A DNA stretch of 48,176 nucleotides from Methylobacterium sp. J-030. Its GTDB lineage: Bacteria; Pseudomonadota; Alphaproteobacteria; Rhizobiales; Beijerinckiaceae. Every line of letters starts with the position of its first letter. Position 1 is the first letter of the stretch. Shown one piece after another: positions 1 through 8,282 of the stretch. A program made the translations under genes and the position numbers. The stretch is taken from assembly GCF_022829545.1 (NCBI RefSeq), contig NZ_JAKSYM010000363.1, positions 1 through 48,176 on the forward strand, in the 5' to 3' direction. The notes beneath the pieces were generated by a model, which ran no database searches, had not been told where the DNA came from, and worked only from the letters and a program-made list of their open reading frames with translations.

Positions 1-100
1 CTGCCGTCTCAAGCGATTCCAAGCTAGAAAGGCAAGTTGCCGACGCCCAGGCTTACGGCAAAGTTCCCTTTGCCGCACCGGAGGGGGTACGGGGTGATCC

Positions 101-230
101 CATCCACCCCCTCATCCTGAGGTGCGGCGAAGCCGCCTCGAAGGAGGCCTCCAGGGATCGCGCGGCTGGCTGGAGGGCTCCTTCGAGGCCTCCGCTGCGC
201 TCCGGCACCTCAGGATGAGGTGGTGGATGG
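101..230. repeat. Long extragenic palindrome, family A copy 1
   Basis: Imperfect inverted repeat of about 130 bp. The left end reads CATCCAC then CCTCATCCTGAGGTGC; the right end reads GCACCTCAGGATGAGG then GTGGATG. The inner part has GCGGCGAAGCCGC, CTCGAAGGAG and their counterparts. Two more copies lie at 16005-16142 and 33191-33326, in the opposite orientation. Each copy sits in a gap between genes. No open reading frame or transposase is associated, so it is a REP/RPE-like element rather than an insertion sequence. Confidence 0.9.
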
Positions 231-333
231 GAGGATCCGTATCCGGGGTCGCCGACACCGCGCTGTTCGGTCACGCAAACCCTTGCCACCCACAGGAATT
301 CCAAACGTTGTCCACAGGCCGCGGCAATCCCAG

Positions 334-1224
334 ATGATGTCTCCGATGCCGAGCCCGACCGACGCGCAAGCCGACCTGATCGCCTATCTCGACTTCCACG
401 TGGAGGCTGGTGCCGACGCGGCGCTCGACGAGCACCCGCACGACCGCTTCGGCGAGGCCGACACGCCGGCCCCCACCCTGCGCACGGCGCGCCGCGCGGC
501 ACCCCGAGCGGTCGAGCAGCCGGCCAGCCCGGTCGCCAACACGCTCGTGCCGCCCCCCGGCTCGGCCCCGCCCGCCGCCGCGCCGCGGACCTTCGGCCGC
601 GCCGCCAGCGCCCAGCCCGACGAGGCGGCCAGCGATGCCCGCGCCCGGGCTCGGCAGGCGAAAAGCCTCGACGAGCTGGAGCGGATCCTCGCGGATTTCG
701 ACGCCTGCCCGCTGCGCTTCACGGCGAAAAACCTCGTCTTCGCCGACGGCAATCCGGAGGCGCGGGTGATGTTTCTCGGCGAGGCGCCCGGCGCCGACGA
801 GGACCGGATCGGCAAGCCGTTCATGGGCCGCTCGGGCCAGCTTCTCGACAAGATGATGAAGGCGATCGGGCTCGACCGGACGAGCGCCTATATCGGCAAC
901 ATCGTGCCCTGGCGACCGCCGGGCAACCGCAACCCGACCCCCCAGGAGGTGGCGGTGTGCCGGCCCTTCGTGGAGCGGCAGATCGAGCTGGTCGATCCCG
1001 ACCTCATCGTCTGCCTCGGCGCCCCCGCGACCCAGACGCTGACCGGTTCCAAGGACGGCATCCTGCGGACCCGCGGCCGGCTGTTCCCCTACAAGCTGCC
1101 GAATCGCGAGGTGAAGCTGCTCGCCACGCTCCACCCGGCCTTCCTGCTGCGCCAGCCCGCGCAGAAGCGCCTGGCATGGCGGGACTTCCGGTCCCTGCGC
1201 GCCCTCCTCGACGGGAAAGCTTGA
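334..1224 (+). CDS. Uracil-DNA glycosylase, family 4-like, probably without the Fe-S cluster
   Basis: Base-excision repair enzyme that removes uracil from DNA; 296 residues from the ATG at 334. The first ~100 residues are Ala/Pro-rich and low complexity. The catalytic core follows: motif GEAPGADED near residue 150, GRSGQLLDKM, WRPPGNRNPTP, and the C-terminal motif HPAFLLR near residue 266. Classical family 4 enzymes bind a 4Fe-4S cluster through four Cys. Here only two are recognisable (in DACPLRF and AVCRPF); the positions expected to be Cys in CPLC and KCRPP are Arg and Trp. A cluster-free class has been described in Rhizobiales, as I recall, and this may belong to it. The frame stays open upstream to 220, but that part lies in the repeat and is not protein-like. 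Confidence 0.88.
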   Translation: MMSPMPSPTDAQADLIAYLDFHVEAGADAALDEHPHDRFGEADTPAPTLRTARRAAPRAVEQPASPVANTLVPPPGSAPPAAAPRTFGRAASAQPDEAASDARARARQAKSLDELERILADFDACPLRFTAKNLVFADGNPEARVMFLGEAPGADEDRIGKPFMGRSGQLLDKMMKAIGLDRTSAYIGNIVPWRPPGNRNPTPQEVAVCRPFVERQIELVDPDLIVCLGAPATQTLTGSKDGILRTRGRLFPYKLPNREVKLLATLHPAFLLRQPAQKRLAWRDFRSLRALLDGKA

Positions 1225-1366
1225 CCGCGGAAGCGGAACCGGCTCTCCCCTCCCGCCATTAGAGCTTCGTTCCCGCCGGCGGTTCGCCGCCGTCCGGACA
1301 AGACGACGCATACCTCCACGCGTCCCGCCCGCGGCGGCCGGCGCAGCATCGATGGCGGGACCCACC

Positions 1367-2278
1367 ATGCGCTGGGACGATCTACGCAGCTCCGACAACG
1401 TCGAGGATCGCCGGGGCGAGGGCGGCGGCGGCGGCGGCATGGGCTTCCCCGGCGGCGGCGCCGGTGGCCTCGGGATCGGCACGATCGTGGTGCTGCTGAT
1501 CATCAGCTACTTCACGGGCATCAACCCGGCGATCCTGATCGGCGGCGCCCAGCAGATCGGCGGCGGACGCAGCCAGCAGGAGCAGCCCGCCGACCCGCAG
1601 ACGCAAGCCAAGCGGCGGCAGGCGCCCACCGACGAGAGCGGCCGGTTCGCGTCGAAGATCCTGGGCAACACCGAGGACGTGTGGAGCCAGATCCTGCCGC
1701 AGCAGACCGGCAAGCAATACACCCCGACGACCCTGGTGCTCTACACCGGCGGCACCCGTTCGGGCTGCGGCTCGGCCCAGGCCGCGATGGGCCCGTTCTA
1801 CTGCCCGCTCGACAAGAAGGTCTATCTGGATACGAGCTTCTTCAAGGAGATGGCCTCGAAGTTCGGCGTGAAGGGTGACTTCGCCTACGCCTATGTGATC
1901 GCCCACGAGGTCGGCCACCACGTCCAGGACGTGCTCGGCATCCTTGGCAAGGTCCAGGCGCGCCAGCAGCAGGCGTCGAGCAAGACCGAGGCGAACGCCC
2001 TGTCGGTGCGGATCGAGCTGATGGCCGATTGCCTCGCGGGCGTCTGGGCCAAGAACTCCAACGACAAGTACGCCGAGCTCGACCAGGGCGACATCGACGA
2101 GGCCCTGAACGCCGCCGCCCAGATCGGCGACGACGCCCTGCAGCGGCGCTCGCAGGGCTACGTGGTGCCGGATTCCTTCACCCACGGCTCCTCGGCCCAG
2201 CGCCAGCGCTGGTTCTCAGCCGGCTACAAGAGCGGCCAGACCAAGGCGTGCGACACGTTCCGGACGGCGGGGAACTGA
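1367..2278 (+). CDS. Membrane-anchored neutral zinc metallopeptidase (YpfJ family)
   Basis: Putative zinc peptidase of 303 residues. The N-terminus MRWDDLRSSDNVEDRR is the family hallmark and decides the start at 1367 rather than the in-frame ATG at 1352. A Gly-rich stretch (residues ~20-35) leads to one membrane segment (GIGTIVVLLIISYF, ~37-53). The soluble domain carries the zinc motif HEVGHH near residue 180, and IELMADCLAGVWA downstream, as in the family. The physiological substrate is unknown for the family. It stands alone, 142 bp after the glycosylase gene. Confidence 0.9.
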   Translation: MRWDDLRSSDNVEDRRGEGGGGGGMGFPGGGAGGLGIGTIVVLLIISYFTGINPAILIGGAQQIGGGRSQQEQPADPQTQAKRRQAPTDESGRFASKILGNTEDVWSQILPQQTGKQYTPTTLVLYTGGTRSGCGSAQAAMGPFYCPLDKKVYLDTSFFKEMASKFGVKGDFAYAYVIAHEVGHHVQDVLGILGKVQARQQQASSKTEANALSVRIELMADCLAGVWAKNSNDKYAELDQGDIDEALNAAAQIGDDALQRRSQGYVVPDSFTHGSSAQRQRWFSAGYKSGQTKACDTFRTAGN

Positions 2279-2345
2279 GTCTCGGGGACGGGTTCAGGGG
2301 CCCGACCACCGGAGCTGCCTCGTCCGCAGGGCGTTGGTCTGAGGT

Positions 2346-2398
2346 ATCCCGATCGCGACCTTCGGCATCGGGATTGACGGGACTGGAAGACTCCCGTC
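2346..2398. promoter_or_regulatory. Two inverted repeats upstream of the vapBC-type pair (candidate operators)
   Basis: ATCCCGAT at 2346-2353 faces ATCGGGAT at 2367-2374 (13-nt spacer). GACGGGA at 2376-2382 faces TCCCGTC at 2392-2398 (9-nt spacer). Both lie in the 151-bp gap ahead of the antitoxin gene. Antitoxins of this type usually bind inverted repeats in their own promoter together with the toxin. The assignment is inferred from position and symmetry. Confidence 0.5.
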
Positions 2399-2429
2399 TG
2401 GTCCGACCATCGAAGCTCTGGAGATCGCG

Positions 2430-2684
2430 ATGGCATCCCTCGCGGTGACGGCGAAAGGTCAGGTCGCGCTCAGGCGGGATCTGCTGGAGCATCTCGGCGT
2501 CAAACCCGGAGAGCGGATCGACGTCGAGAAATTGCCCGGTGGCGAGTTGCGGGTGCGGGCGGCCCGGCCGGTCGGCACCATCGACGATTCCCTCCACGCC
2601 CTCGACGGAAAGGTGACGCTGGATAAGCCGCTGACGATCGAGGCCATGAGCGCCATTACCGAAGCGGGCTGGGCCGGCGCGTGA
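2430..2684 (+). CDS. vapB: AbrB/MazE/SpoVT-type antitoxin (VapB-like)
   Basis: DNA-binding antitoxin of 84 residues. The first ~45 residues form the swapped-hairpin AbrB fold (VTAKGQVALRRDLLEHLGVK, then PGERIDVEKLPGGELRV). The C-terminal half would wrap around the toxin. A GGAG ribosome site lies 8 nt before the ATG at 2430. The stop codon overlaps the GTG start of the PIN-domain gene (GTGA at 2681-2684), so the two are translationally coupled. It probably represses its own promoter through the inverted repeats just upstream. Confidence 0.85.
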   Translation: MASLAVTAKGQVALRRDLLEHLGVKPGERIDVEKLPGGELRVRAARPVGTIDDSLHALDGKVTLDKPLTIEAMSAITEAGWAGA

Positions 2685-3079
2685 ACATCGCCGCCGATAC
2701 CAATGTCCTAGTGCGCGCGATCTTGGCGGACGACCCCATGCAGGCGCGCGTGGCGCGAAGGCTGCTTCAGGACGCAACCCTGATTGCGGTGCCGCTGCGA
2801 TGCCTGTGCGCGTTGGTCTGGATCCTCCGGCGCGGGGCCAAGCTCGCGACAGCCGACGTGGCAACCGCGATCCGCGCGCTGCTCAATGCCGGACACGTCT
2901 CCCTGAACCGGCCCGCCGTAGAGGCCGGGCTCAGGCTGCTCGATGCCGGAGGCGATTTCGCCGACGGCGTCACCGCCCATGAGGGCCGCTGGCTCGGCGG
3001 CGAGACGTTCGTTTCCTTCGACCGGAAGGCTGTCGCGCTGCTGTCCCAGCACGGGGAAGCCACGCGGCTCCTATCCTGA
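2681..3079 (+). CDS. vapC: PIN-domain toxin (VapC-like), one acidic site altered
   Basis: PIN-domain protein of 132 residues; VapC toxins are Mg2+-dependent RNases. The start is GTG, overlapping the antitoxin stop. The first acidic motif ADTNVL (Asp6), the late DFADG (Asp92/95) and SFDRK (Asp114) are intact. The second conserved acidic position, normally Glu in LLELEWVLR, reads CLCALVWILR here, giving Ala44 and Val46 where Glu is expected. The toxin may therefore be weak or inactive. The frame is complete and does not look like a decayed pseudogene. Confidence 0.82.
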   Translation: MNIAADTNVLVRAILADDPMQARVARRLLQDATLIAVPLRCLCALVWILRRGAKLATADVATAIRALLNAGHVSLNRPAVEAGLRLLDAGGDFADGVTAHEGRWLGGETFVSFDRKAVALLSQHGEATRLLS

Positions 3080-3173
3080 GCGCGGATCCGGCTGGGGCCT
3101 GTCCGACACGGGGCCTGTCCGGCCACGCCAGTCCCTGCGAGCTGGCTCGCGTCCATTCATGAGGCCGGCCCCG

Positions 3174-3446
3174 TCACCCCCGGCTCAACCGCCGCGCGTT
3201 GGCCTGGACCTTCCGCCGGTAGCTGCGGATTACCTTGCCGTTCGAGGCGCCTGCGGCGAGCATCAGGGCCGTCTCCCCGGCGGCCATGATCTTCTCGGTC
3301 ACCATCAGCTGCGCCTCGACTTGGGCGGCCGGGCCGCCGAGGGCGAACATCGCCATGCGCTGCACGATCACCCCCTGGGCCTCGAGGCCCAGCATGGCCA
3401 TGTCGAGACCCGTCTTCCACCAACCGAACAGCATCGCGTTCCTCAT
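3174..3446 (-). CDS. Small conserved helical protein, phasin-like
   Basis: Predicted 90-residue, largely helical protein, rich in Ala, Met and Gln (FGWWKTGLDMAMLGLEAQG near the start, EAQLMVTEKIMAAGETALML in the middle) with a basic end (SYRRKVQANARRLSRG). I recall similar short proteins in Methylobacterium with phasin-like annotation, but the function is not established. The start may be 3446 or the internal ATG at 3434; neither has a strong ribosome site. It converges with vapC and diverges from the ABC-F gene. Confidence 0.65.
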   Translation of the reverse strand: MRNAMLFGWWKTGLDMAMLGLEAQGVIVQRMAMFALGGPAAQVEAQLMVTEKIMAAGETALMLAAGASNGKVIRSYRRKVQANARRLSRG

Positions 3447-3602
3447 ATTGCCGGGGGCAACGGCCGAGCCTGCACTTTAGGTCCCGGGATGCGCCCAGGC
3501 CTGCGCCGAACGCAAGCGTTATCCCGCACTGCGGCATCCTGCCTTTGCACCGCCGCGGCCAATGCCGTAAGCGCCCGGGAAACCTCCGGACAGCGCCCGC
3601 CC

Positions 3603-5225
3603 ATGATACGCCTGGACAAGATCACCAAGCAGAACGGGCGGCAGCTCGTCTTCATCGAGGCCTCGGCGGCGCTCCAACGGGGCGAGAAGGTCGGGCTGGT
3701 CGGCCCGAACGGGGCCGGCAAGACCACCCTGTTCCGGATGATCATCGGCCAGGAGCAGCCCGACGAGGGCCAGGTCTCGGCCGACCGGGGCATCACGATC
3801 GGGTATTTCAGCCAGGATGTCGGCGAGATGTCCGGCCGCAGCGTCGTCACCGAGGTGATGGACGGCGCCGGCCCGGTGAGCACGGTCGCGGCCGAACTGG
3901 CCGATCTCGGCGCGGCCTTGGCCGACCCGGACCGCGCCGACGAGATGGACGCCCTGGTCGAACGCTACGGCGAGGTCCAGGCCCGGTTCGAGGAGCTCGA
4001 CGGCTACGCCCTCGAAGGCCGGGCCCGCGAGGTGCTCGACGGCCTGAGCTTCAGCCAGGAGATGATGGAGGGCGATGTCGGTGCCCTCTCGGGCGGCTGG
4101 AAGATGCGCGTCGCGCTGGCCCGTATCCTCCTGATGCGCCCGGACGTGATGCTGCTCGACGAGCCGTCCAACCACCTGGATCTGGAGAGCCTGATCTGGC
4201 TCGAATCCTTCCTCAAGGCCTATGACGGCGCCCTGCTGATGACCTCGCACGACCGCGAGTTCATGAACCGCATCGTCACCAAGGTGATCGAGATCGACGG
4301 CGGCGCGCTCACCACCTACTCGGGCGACTACGCCTTCTACGAGAGCCAGCGGAAGCTCAACGAGGCGCAGCAGCAGGCGCAGTTCGAGCGCCAGCAGGCG
4401 ATGCTGGCGAAGGAGATCGCCTTCATCGAGCGCTTCAAGGCCCGGGCCTCCCACGCCGCCCAGGTGCAGAGCCGGGTGAAGAAGCTCGACAAGATCGAGC
4501 GCGTGGAGCCGCCCCGGCGGCGGCAATCGGTGGCCTTCGAGTTCCAGCCGGCGCCGCGCTCGGGCGACGACGTCGTGATGCTCAAACGGGTGCACAAGCG
4601 CTACGGCAGCCGCACGATCTACGAGGGCCTCGACTTCTCGGTGCGGCGCCGGGAGCGCTGGTGCGTGATGGGCATCAACGGCGCCGGCAAGTCGACGCTC
4701 CTGAAGCTCGTGACCGGCACCACCGAACCCGACGACGGCTCGGTCACGGTCGGCGGCAGCGTCAAGCTCGGCTACTTCGCCCAGCACGCCATGGACCTGC
4801 TCGACGGCGACCGCACCGTGTTCGAGACCCTGGAGGACGCGTTTCCGCAGGCCGGGCAGGGCTCGCTGCGGGCGCTCGCGGGCTGCTTCGGCTTCTCGGG
4901 CGACGATGTCGAGAAGCGCTGCCGGGTGCTGTCCGGCGGCGAGAAGGCCCGGCTGGTCATGGCGCTGATGCTCTATGACCCGCCGAACTTCCTCGTGCTC
5001 GACGAGCCGACCAACCACCTCGACATGGGCACCAAGGAGATGCTGATCGCGGCGCTCGCCAATTACGAGGGCACGATGCTGTTCGTCTCCCACGACCGGC
5101 ATTTCCTGGCGGCGCTCTCGAACCGGGTTCTGGAGGTGACGCCGGAGGGCATCCACCAGTATGGCGGAGGCTACACCGAGTACGTCGCCCGCACCGGCCA
5201 GGAGGCGCCGGGCCTGCGGAGCTGA
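3603..5225 (+). CDS. ABC-F family ATP-binding protein (YbiT-like)
   Basis: Cytoplasmic ABC-F ATPase of 540 residues with two nucleotide-binding domains and no membrane segment; family members act on the ribosome. Domain 1: Walker A GPNGAGKTT (~34-42), signature LSGGWKMR, Walker B MLLDEPSNHLDL. A charged linker follows (FIERFKARASHAAQVQSRVK). Domain 2: Walker A GINGAGKST, signature LSGGEKARL, Walker B LVLDEPTNHLD. The start at 3603 (MIRLDKITKQNG) matches the usual N-terminus; the longer frame upstream is not protein-like. The subfamily is judged from length and linker only. Confidence 0.9.
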   Translation: MIRLDKITKQNGRQLVFIEASAALQRGEKVGLVGPNGAGKTTLFRMIIGQEQPDEGQVSADRGITIGYFSQDVGEMSGRSVVTEVMDGAGPVSTVAAELADLGAALADPDRADEMDALVERYGEVQARFEELDGYALEGRAREVLDGLSFSQEMMEGDVGALSGGWKMRVALARILLMRPDVMLLDEPSNHLDLESLIWLESFLKAYDGALLMTSHDREFMNRIVTKVIEIDGGALTTYSGDYAFYESQRKLNEAQQQAQFERQQAMLAKEIAFIERFKARASHAAQVQSRVKKLDKIERVEPPRRRQSVAFEFQPAPRSGDDVVMLKRVHKRYGSRTIYEGLDFSVRRRERWCVMGINGAGKSTLLKLVTGTTEPDDGSVTVGGSVKLGYFAQHAMDLLDGDRTVFETLEDAFPQAGQGSLRALAGCFGFSGDDVEKRCRVLSGGEKARLVMALMLYDPPNFLVLDEPTNHLDMGTKEMLIAALANYEGTMLFVSHDRHFLAALSNRVLEVTPEGIHQYGGGYTEYVARTGQEAPGLRS

Positions 5226-5423
5226 CGGGCCGCACCGTCATCGCGAGCGCCGCGAAGCGGCCCGGGGCAGCGGGAGGCTGGTCGACGTGGCGCTGGCGGG
5301 ATTGCTTCGCGGCGTCCGCACGGACGGTGAGGGTTTGGGCCGGACGCCCTGCGACCGGCGCGCCGCTATCCCGCCGGGAGCCTCCGCGCTAGGTTGAGCG
5401 GAAACGGCCCTGCGTGAGACGCC

Positions 5424-5903
5424 GTGCGACGCCTTCTCAAGTTCCTCCACACGATGGGCTCGGCCGGATTGCTCGGGGCGCTGGCCTCCCTGGTGGTCAT
5501 GCTGGCGCTGACCCCGCTCCCGACCGCCCTGCCCGGCTACGCGGCGATGCGCGGCGCGATGGGGGCTGTCGCCACCTGGGTGTTCCTGCCCGCGCTCGCC
5601 GTGACGCTAATGTCGGGCCTGCTCGCCATGGCGGTGACCCGGGCCTACCTCAATGCCGGCTGGGCGTGGCTGAAGCTCGCCACCGGCGTCCTGATGTTCG
5701 AGGGTGGGCTGGTCTACGTGCAGGGTCCGATGAAGCAGGAGGCCGCGCTGAGCGCCCGGGCGCTGGCCGGCCACCTCGATCCGGCGGCGCTGGCGGTCTC
5801 GCTCCCCGGCGAGCGCGGGACCCTGTGGGTGCTGCTGGTGATCTCGGCCGCCAACGTCGCCCTCGGGATCTGGCGGCCGCGCCTCCTGCGGATCCCGAGC
5901 TAG
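5424..5903 (+). CDS. Small integral membrane protein (DUF2269-like)
   Basis: Predicted inner-membrane protein of 159 residues with four hydrophobic segments: ~7-30 (LHTMGSAGLLGALASLVVML), ~48-70, ~78-96 and ~136-152. The layout resembles the DUF2269 group of unknown function. The start is GTG at 5424. It is followed tail to tail by mnmE, 12 bp away. A 198-bp gap separates it from the ABC-F gene, and I see no shared operon signal. Confidence 0.65.
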   Translation: MRRLLKFLHTMGSAGLLGALASLVVMLALTPLPTALPGYAAMRGAMGAVATWVFLPALAVTLMSGLLAMAVTRAYLNAGWAWLKLATGVLMFEGGLVYVQGPMKQEAALSARALAGHLDPAALAVSLPGERGTLWVLLVISAANVALGIWRPRLLRIPS

Positions 5904-5915
5904 GTCCGAAGCCCC

Positions 5916-7241
5916 CTACTTGCCGATACAGAAGCCGGCAAACAATCGATCGAGCACGTCGTCGACCCCGACATGACCGGCGACTTCGCCCAGCGCCCGG
6001 ACGGCGAGGCGAAGGTTTTCGGCGGAGAGTTCCGGCGGCCCGCCGGCCCCGGCGCACAGGCGGTCGAGATGCGCGGCGCAGGCCTCGAGGGCAGCGCGAT
6101 GGCGTGCCCGGGTGATCAGCGCCTCGCCCTGCCCCAGACCGGCTTCGGCCTGCGCCTGAATGGCGTCGAGGAGGGCATCGAGCCCCCGGCCGGTCTTGAC
6201 CGAGACTTCCAGGCGGCCGTCCGATCGCGCCTCTTGAAAGCCGGCTAATAGATCGGCCTTGGTCTGCACCGTGAGGACGCGGACGGCGGTGCCGGCGAGG
6301 TCGGGTTCCCCGCCCTCCGGAGGCACCAGGGCCAGGACGAGATCGGCGCCTGCGATCCGCGCGCGGGTGCGCCGGATGCCCTCGGCCTCCACGGGTTCGG
6401 CCGTGTCGCGAAGCCCCGCGGTATCGACCAGGAGAACCGGCAGGCCGCCCAGATCGAGCCGCACCTCGATCGCGTCCCGCGTGGTGCCGGGCGTATCCGA
6501 CACGATGGCGACATCCCGGCGGCTCAGTGCATTCAGCAGGGTCGACTTTCCGGCATTGGGCGCGCCGGCCAGCACCACGGTGAACCCGTCGCGCAGCCGC
6601 TCGCCCCGGCGCCCGTCGCGCAGGACTTGGGCGATCCGGTCGCGCAGGGAGGCGGCCCGGCAGAACAGCGCGGCGTCGAGGCCCGCATCGTCGACATCGC
6701 CCTCGTCGGCGAAATCCAGGGCCGCCTCCGCGGCGGCGAGGCAATCGATCGCCTCCGCGCGCCAGGCGGCGACCTGGCGGCTGAGGGCACCGTCGAGCTG
6801 GCGCAGGGCCTGCCGGCGCTGGCCCTCCGTCTCCGCGTCGATCAGGTCGGCGACGGCCTCGGCCTCGGCCAGATCCATCCGGCCGTTGAGCACGGCCCGG
6901 CGCGTGAAGGCACCGGGCCCGGCCGCGCGGCACCCCGGCATCCGGGCGAGGGCGGTGAGCACGCCCATTCGCACCGCCGGCCCGCCGTGGAGATGCAGTT
7001 CCGCCATATCCTCGCCGCTATAGGTGTTCGGCCCCGGAAGCCAGGCGACGAGCGCCCGGTCGAGCTCGCTCCCGTCGGCCGGGTCCCGGAGCGTCCGCAG
7101 GGAGAGCCGGCGGGGCGGCGGCAGGGCTCCGCCCAGGGCCGTGACGACATCCCGGGCGCCCGGCCCGCTGAGGCGGATCACCGCGACGGCGGCCCGGCCG
7201 AAGCCGCTGGCGGGGGCGAAGAGGGTTTCGGCGTCAATCAT
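5916..7241 (-). CDS. mnmE: tRNA modification GTPase MnmE
   Basis: With MnmG it installs the (carboxymethyl)aminomethyl group at C5 of wobble uridine U34; 441 residues. The N-terminal domain starts MIDAETLFAPASGFGRAAVA, which fixes the start at 7241. The central G domain has GAPNAGKSTLLN (P-loop), DTPGTTRD, DTAGLRDT and TKAD in the G4 position. The C-terminal FCIGK box with its Cys is the MnmE signature. In many alphaproteobacteria mnmE directly precedes mnmG; here it is on the opposite strand and about 7 kb away. Confidence 0.97.
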   Translation of the reverse strand: MIDAETLFAPASGFGRAAVAVIRLSGPGARDVVTALGGALPPPRRLSLRTLRDPADGSELDRALVAWLPGPNTYSGEDMAELHLHGGPAVRMGVLTALARMPGCRAAGPGAFTRRAVLNGRMDLAEAEAVADLIDAETEGQRRQALRQLDGALSRQVAAWRAEAIDCLAAAEAALDFADEGDVDDAGLDAALFCRAASLRDRIAQVLRDGRRGERLRDGFTVVLAGAPNAGKSTLLNALSRRDVAIVSDTPGTTRDAIEVRLDLGGLPVLLVDTAGLRDTAEPVEAEGIRRTRARIAGADLVLALVPPEGGEPDLAGTAVRVLTVQTKADLLAGFQEARSDGRLEVSVKTGRGLDALLDAIQAQAEAGLGQGEALITRARHRAALEACAAHLDRLCAGAGGPPELSAENLRLAVRALGEVAGHVGVDDVLDRLFAGFCIGK

Positions 7242-7287
7242 GGCTGCAGCGTCACGCAAGCTTCGCCTTTTTCAGGCCGCGGGCGGG

Positions 7288-7303
7288 TGTTTCACGTGAA
7301 ACA
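7288..7303. promoter_or_regulatory. parS centromere site (perfect 16-bp palindrome)
   Basis: TGTTTCACGTGAAACA matches the bacterial parS consensus exactly. It lies in the divergent gap between mnmE and the beta-lactamase gene. ParB, encoded at 17738-18631, would load here and spread. An identical site occurs at 16227-16242. Confidence 0.93.
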
Positions 7304-7382
7304 GGCCGGCTCCCTATACCCGATCCCGCTGTTGGCCGATCCTGCCGGCGCCGAACCCCGATGCCCCCCCACGGAGGTCAGG

Positions 7383-8261
7383 ATGCACCCGACGCGCCGC
7401 ACGCTCTGCCGCAGCCTGCTCGCCGCCCCGCTGATCCTGCCGATGCGGCGCGCCGGGGCCGGGGCCGAACCGGACATCGCAGCGATCGAGCGGCGGATCG
7501 GCGGCCGGATCGGTGTGGCGGCCGGATCGGCGGACCCAGCCCTCTTGCGCCACCGGGCGGACGAGCGCTTCCCGCTCTGCAGCACCTTCAAGGTCCTGGC
7601 CGCCGCGGCGGTCCTGGCGCGGGTCGATGCCGGCGCCGAGCGGCTCGACGCACCGGTCATGTACGGCGCGAGCGACCTTCTGAGTTATGCGCCCGTGACC
7701 CGGAAGGCCCTGGAGGCGACCGGCGGTACCGGGCGGCTCTCGGTGAAGGATCTCTGCGCCGCCGCGATCGAATGGAGCGACAACACGGCGGCCAACCTGC
7801 TCCTCGCCCGCCTCGGCGGACCCGAGGGCCTGACCGCTTGGCTGCGGCGCATCGGCGATCCCACGACCCGGCTCGATCGCGACGAGCCGACCCTGAACAG
7901 CGCGATCCCCGGCGACCCGCGCGACACCACCACCCCGGAGGCGATGCAGGCGACCCTCGGCCGGATCCTATGCGGCTCCGTTCTGGCAGCGGGATCGCGC
8001 GACCGTCTGGAGGGCTGGTTGGTCGGAAGCCAGACCGGCCTGAAGCGGCTCCGGGCCGGCCTGCCCGAGGACTGGACCGTCGGCGACAAGACCGGCACCG
8101 GCGTCAACGGCACGATCAACGACGTGGCGATCCTGCGACCGCCGGGGCGTGCGCCCGTGACCGTGGCCGTGTACATCACCGGCTCCACGATGCCCGCCGC
8201 GGCGATCGAATCGGCCCATGCCGAGATCGGCCGCCTCCTCGCCGCACGGATTACCGCCTGA
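7383..8261 (+). CDS. Class A beta-lactamase
   Basis: Periplasmic serine beta-lactamase of 292 residues. All class A motifs are present: CSTFK (Ser67, Lys70 = Ambler S70/K73), SDN (132-134 = S130-N132), DEPTLN (Glu168 = E166, Asn172) and DKTGTG (Lys236 = K234). The N-terminus TRRTLCRSLLAAPLILP looks like a twin-arginine signal. A Cys precedes the catalytic Ser, as in class A carbapenemases, but the usual partner Cys238 is absent (KTGTGV). It has its own divergent gap with mnmE, containing parS. It looks like a chromosomal enzyme; no mobile element is adjacent. No resistance phenotype can be read from the sequence. Confidence 0.93.
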   Translation: MHPTRRTLCRSLLAAPLILPMRRAGAGAEPDIAAIERRIGGRIGVAAGSADPALLRHRADERFPLCSTFKVLAAAAVLARVDAGAERLDAPVMYGASDLLSYAPVTRKALEATGGTGRLSVKDLCAAAIEWSDNTAANLLLARLGGPEGLTAWLRRIGDPTTRLDRDEPTLNSAIPGDPRDTTTPEAMQATLGRILCGSVLAAGSRDRLEGWLVGSQTGLKRLRAGLPEDWTVGDKTGTGVNGTINDVAILRPPGRAPVTVAVYITGSTMPAAAIESAHAEIGRLLAARITA

Positions 8262-8282
8262 GGCCAATCCTGCACCGACGCC

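Noticed and set aside
308..316. TTGTCCACA, one mismatch from a DnaA box
   Set aside because: It is a single isolated site with no AT-rich unwinding region or dnaA gene nearby, so it is not evidence of an origin.
3095..3122. Direct repeat of GGGGCCTGTCCG after vapC
   Set aside because: Two copies with a 4-nt spacer only. No array or insertion boundary is associated; it is probably simple duplication.
3519..5156. A 545-codon antisense frame across the ABC-F gene
   Set aside because: It is Leu/Arg/His-rich, low-complexity shadow translation opposite a gene with full ABC motifs.
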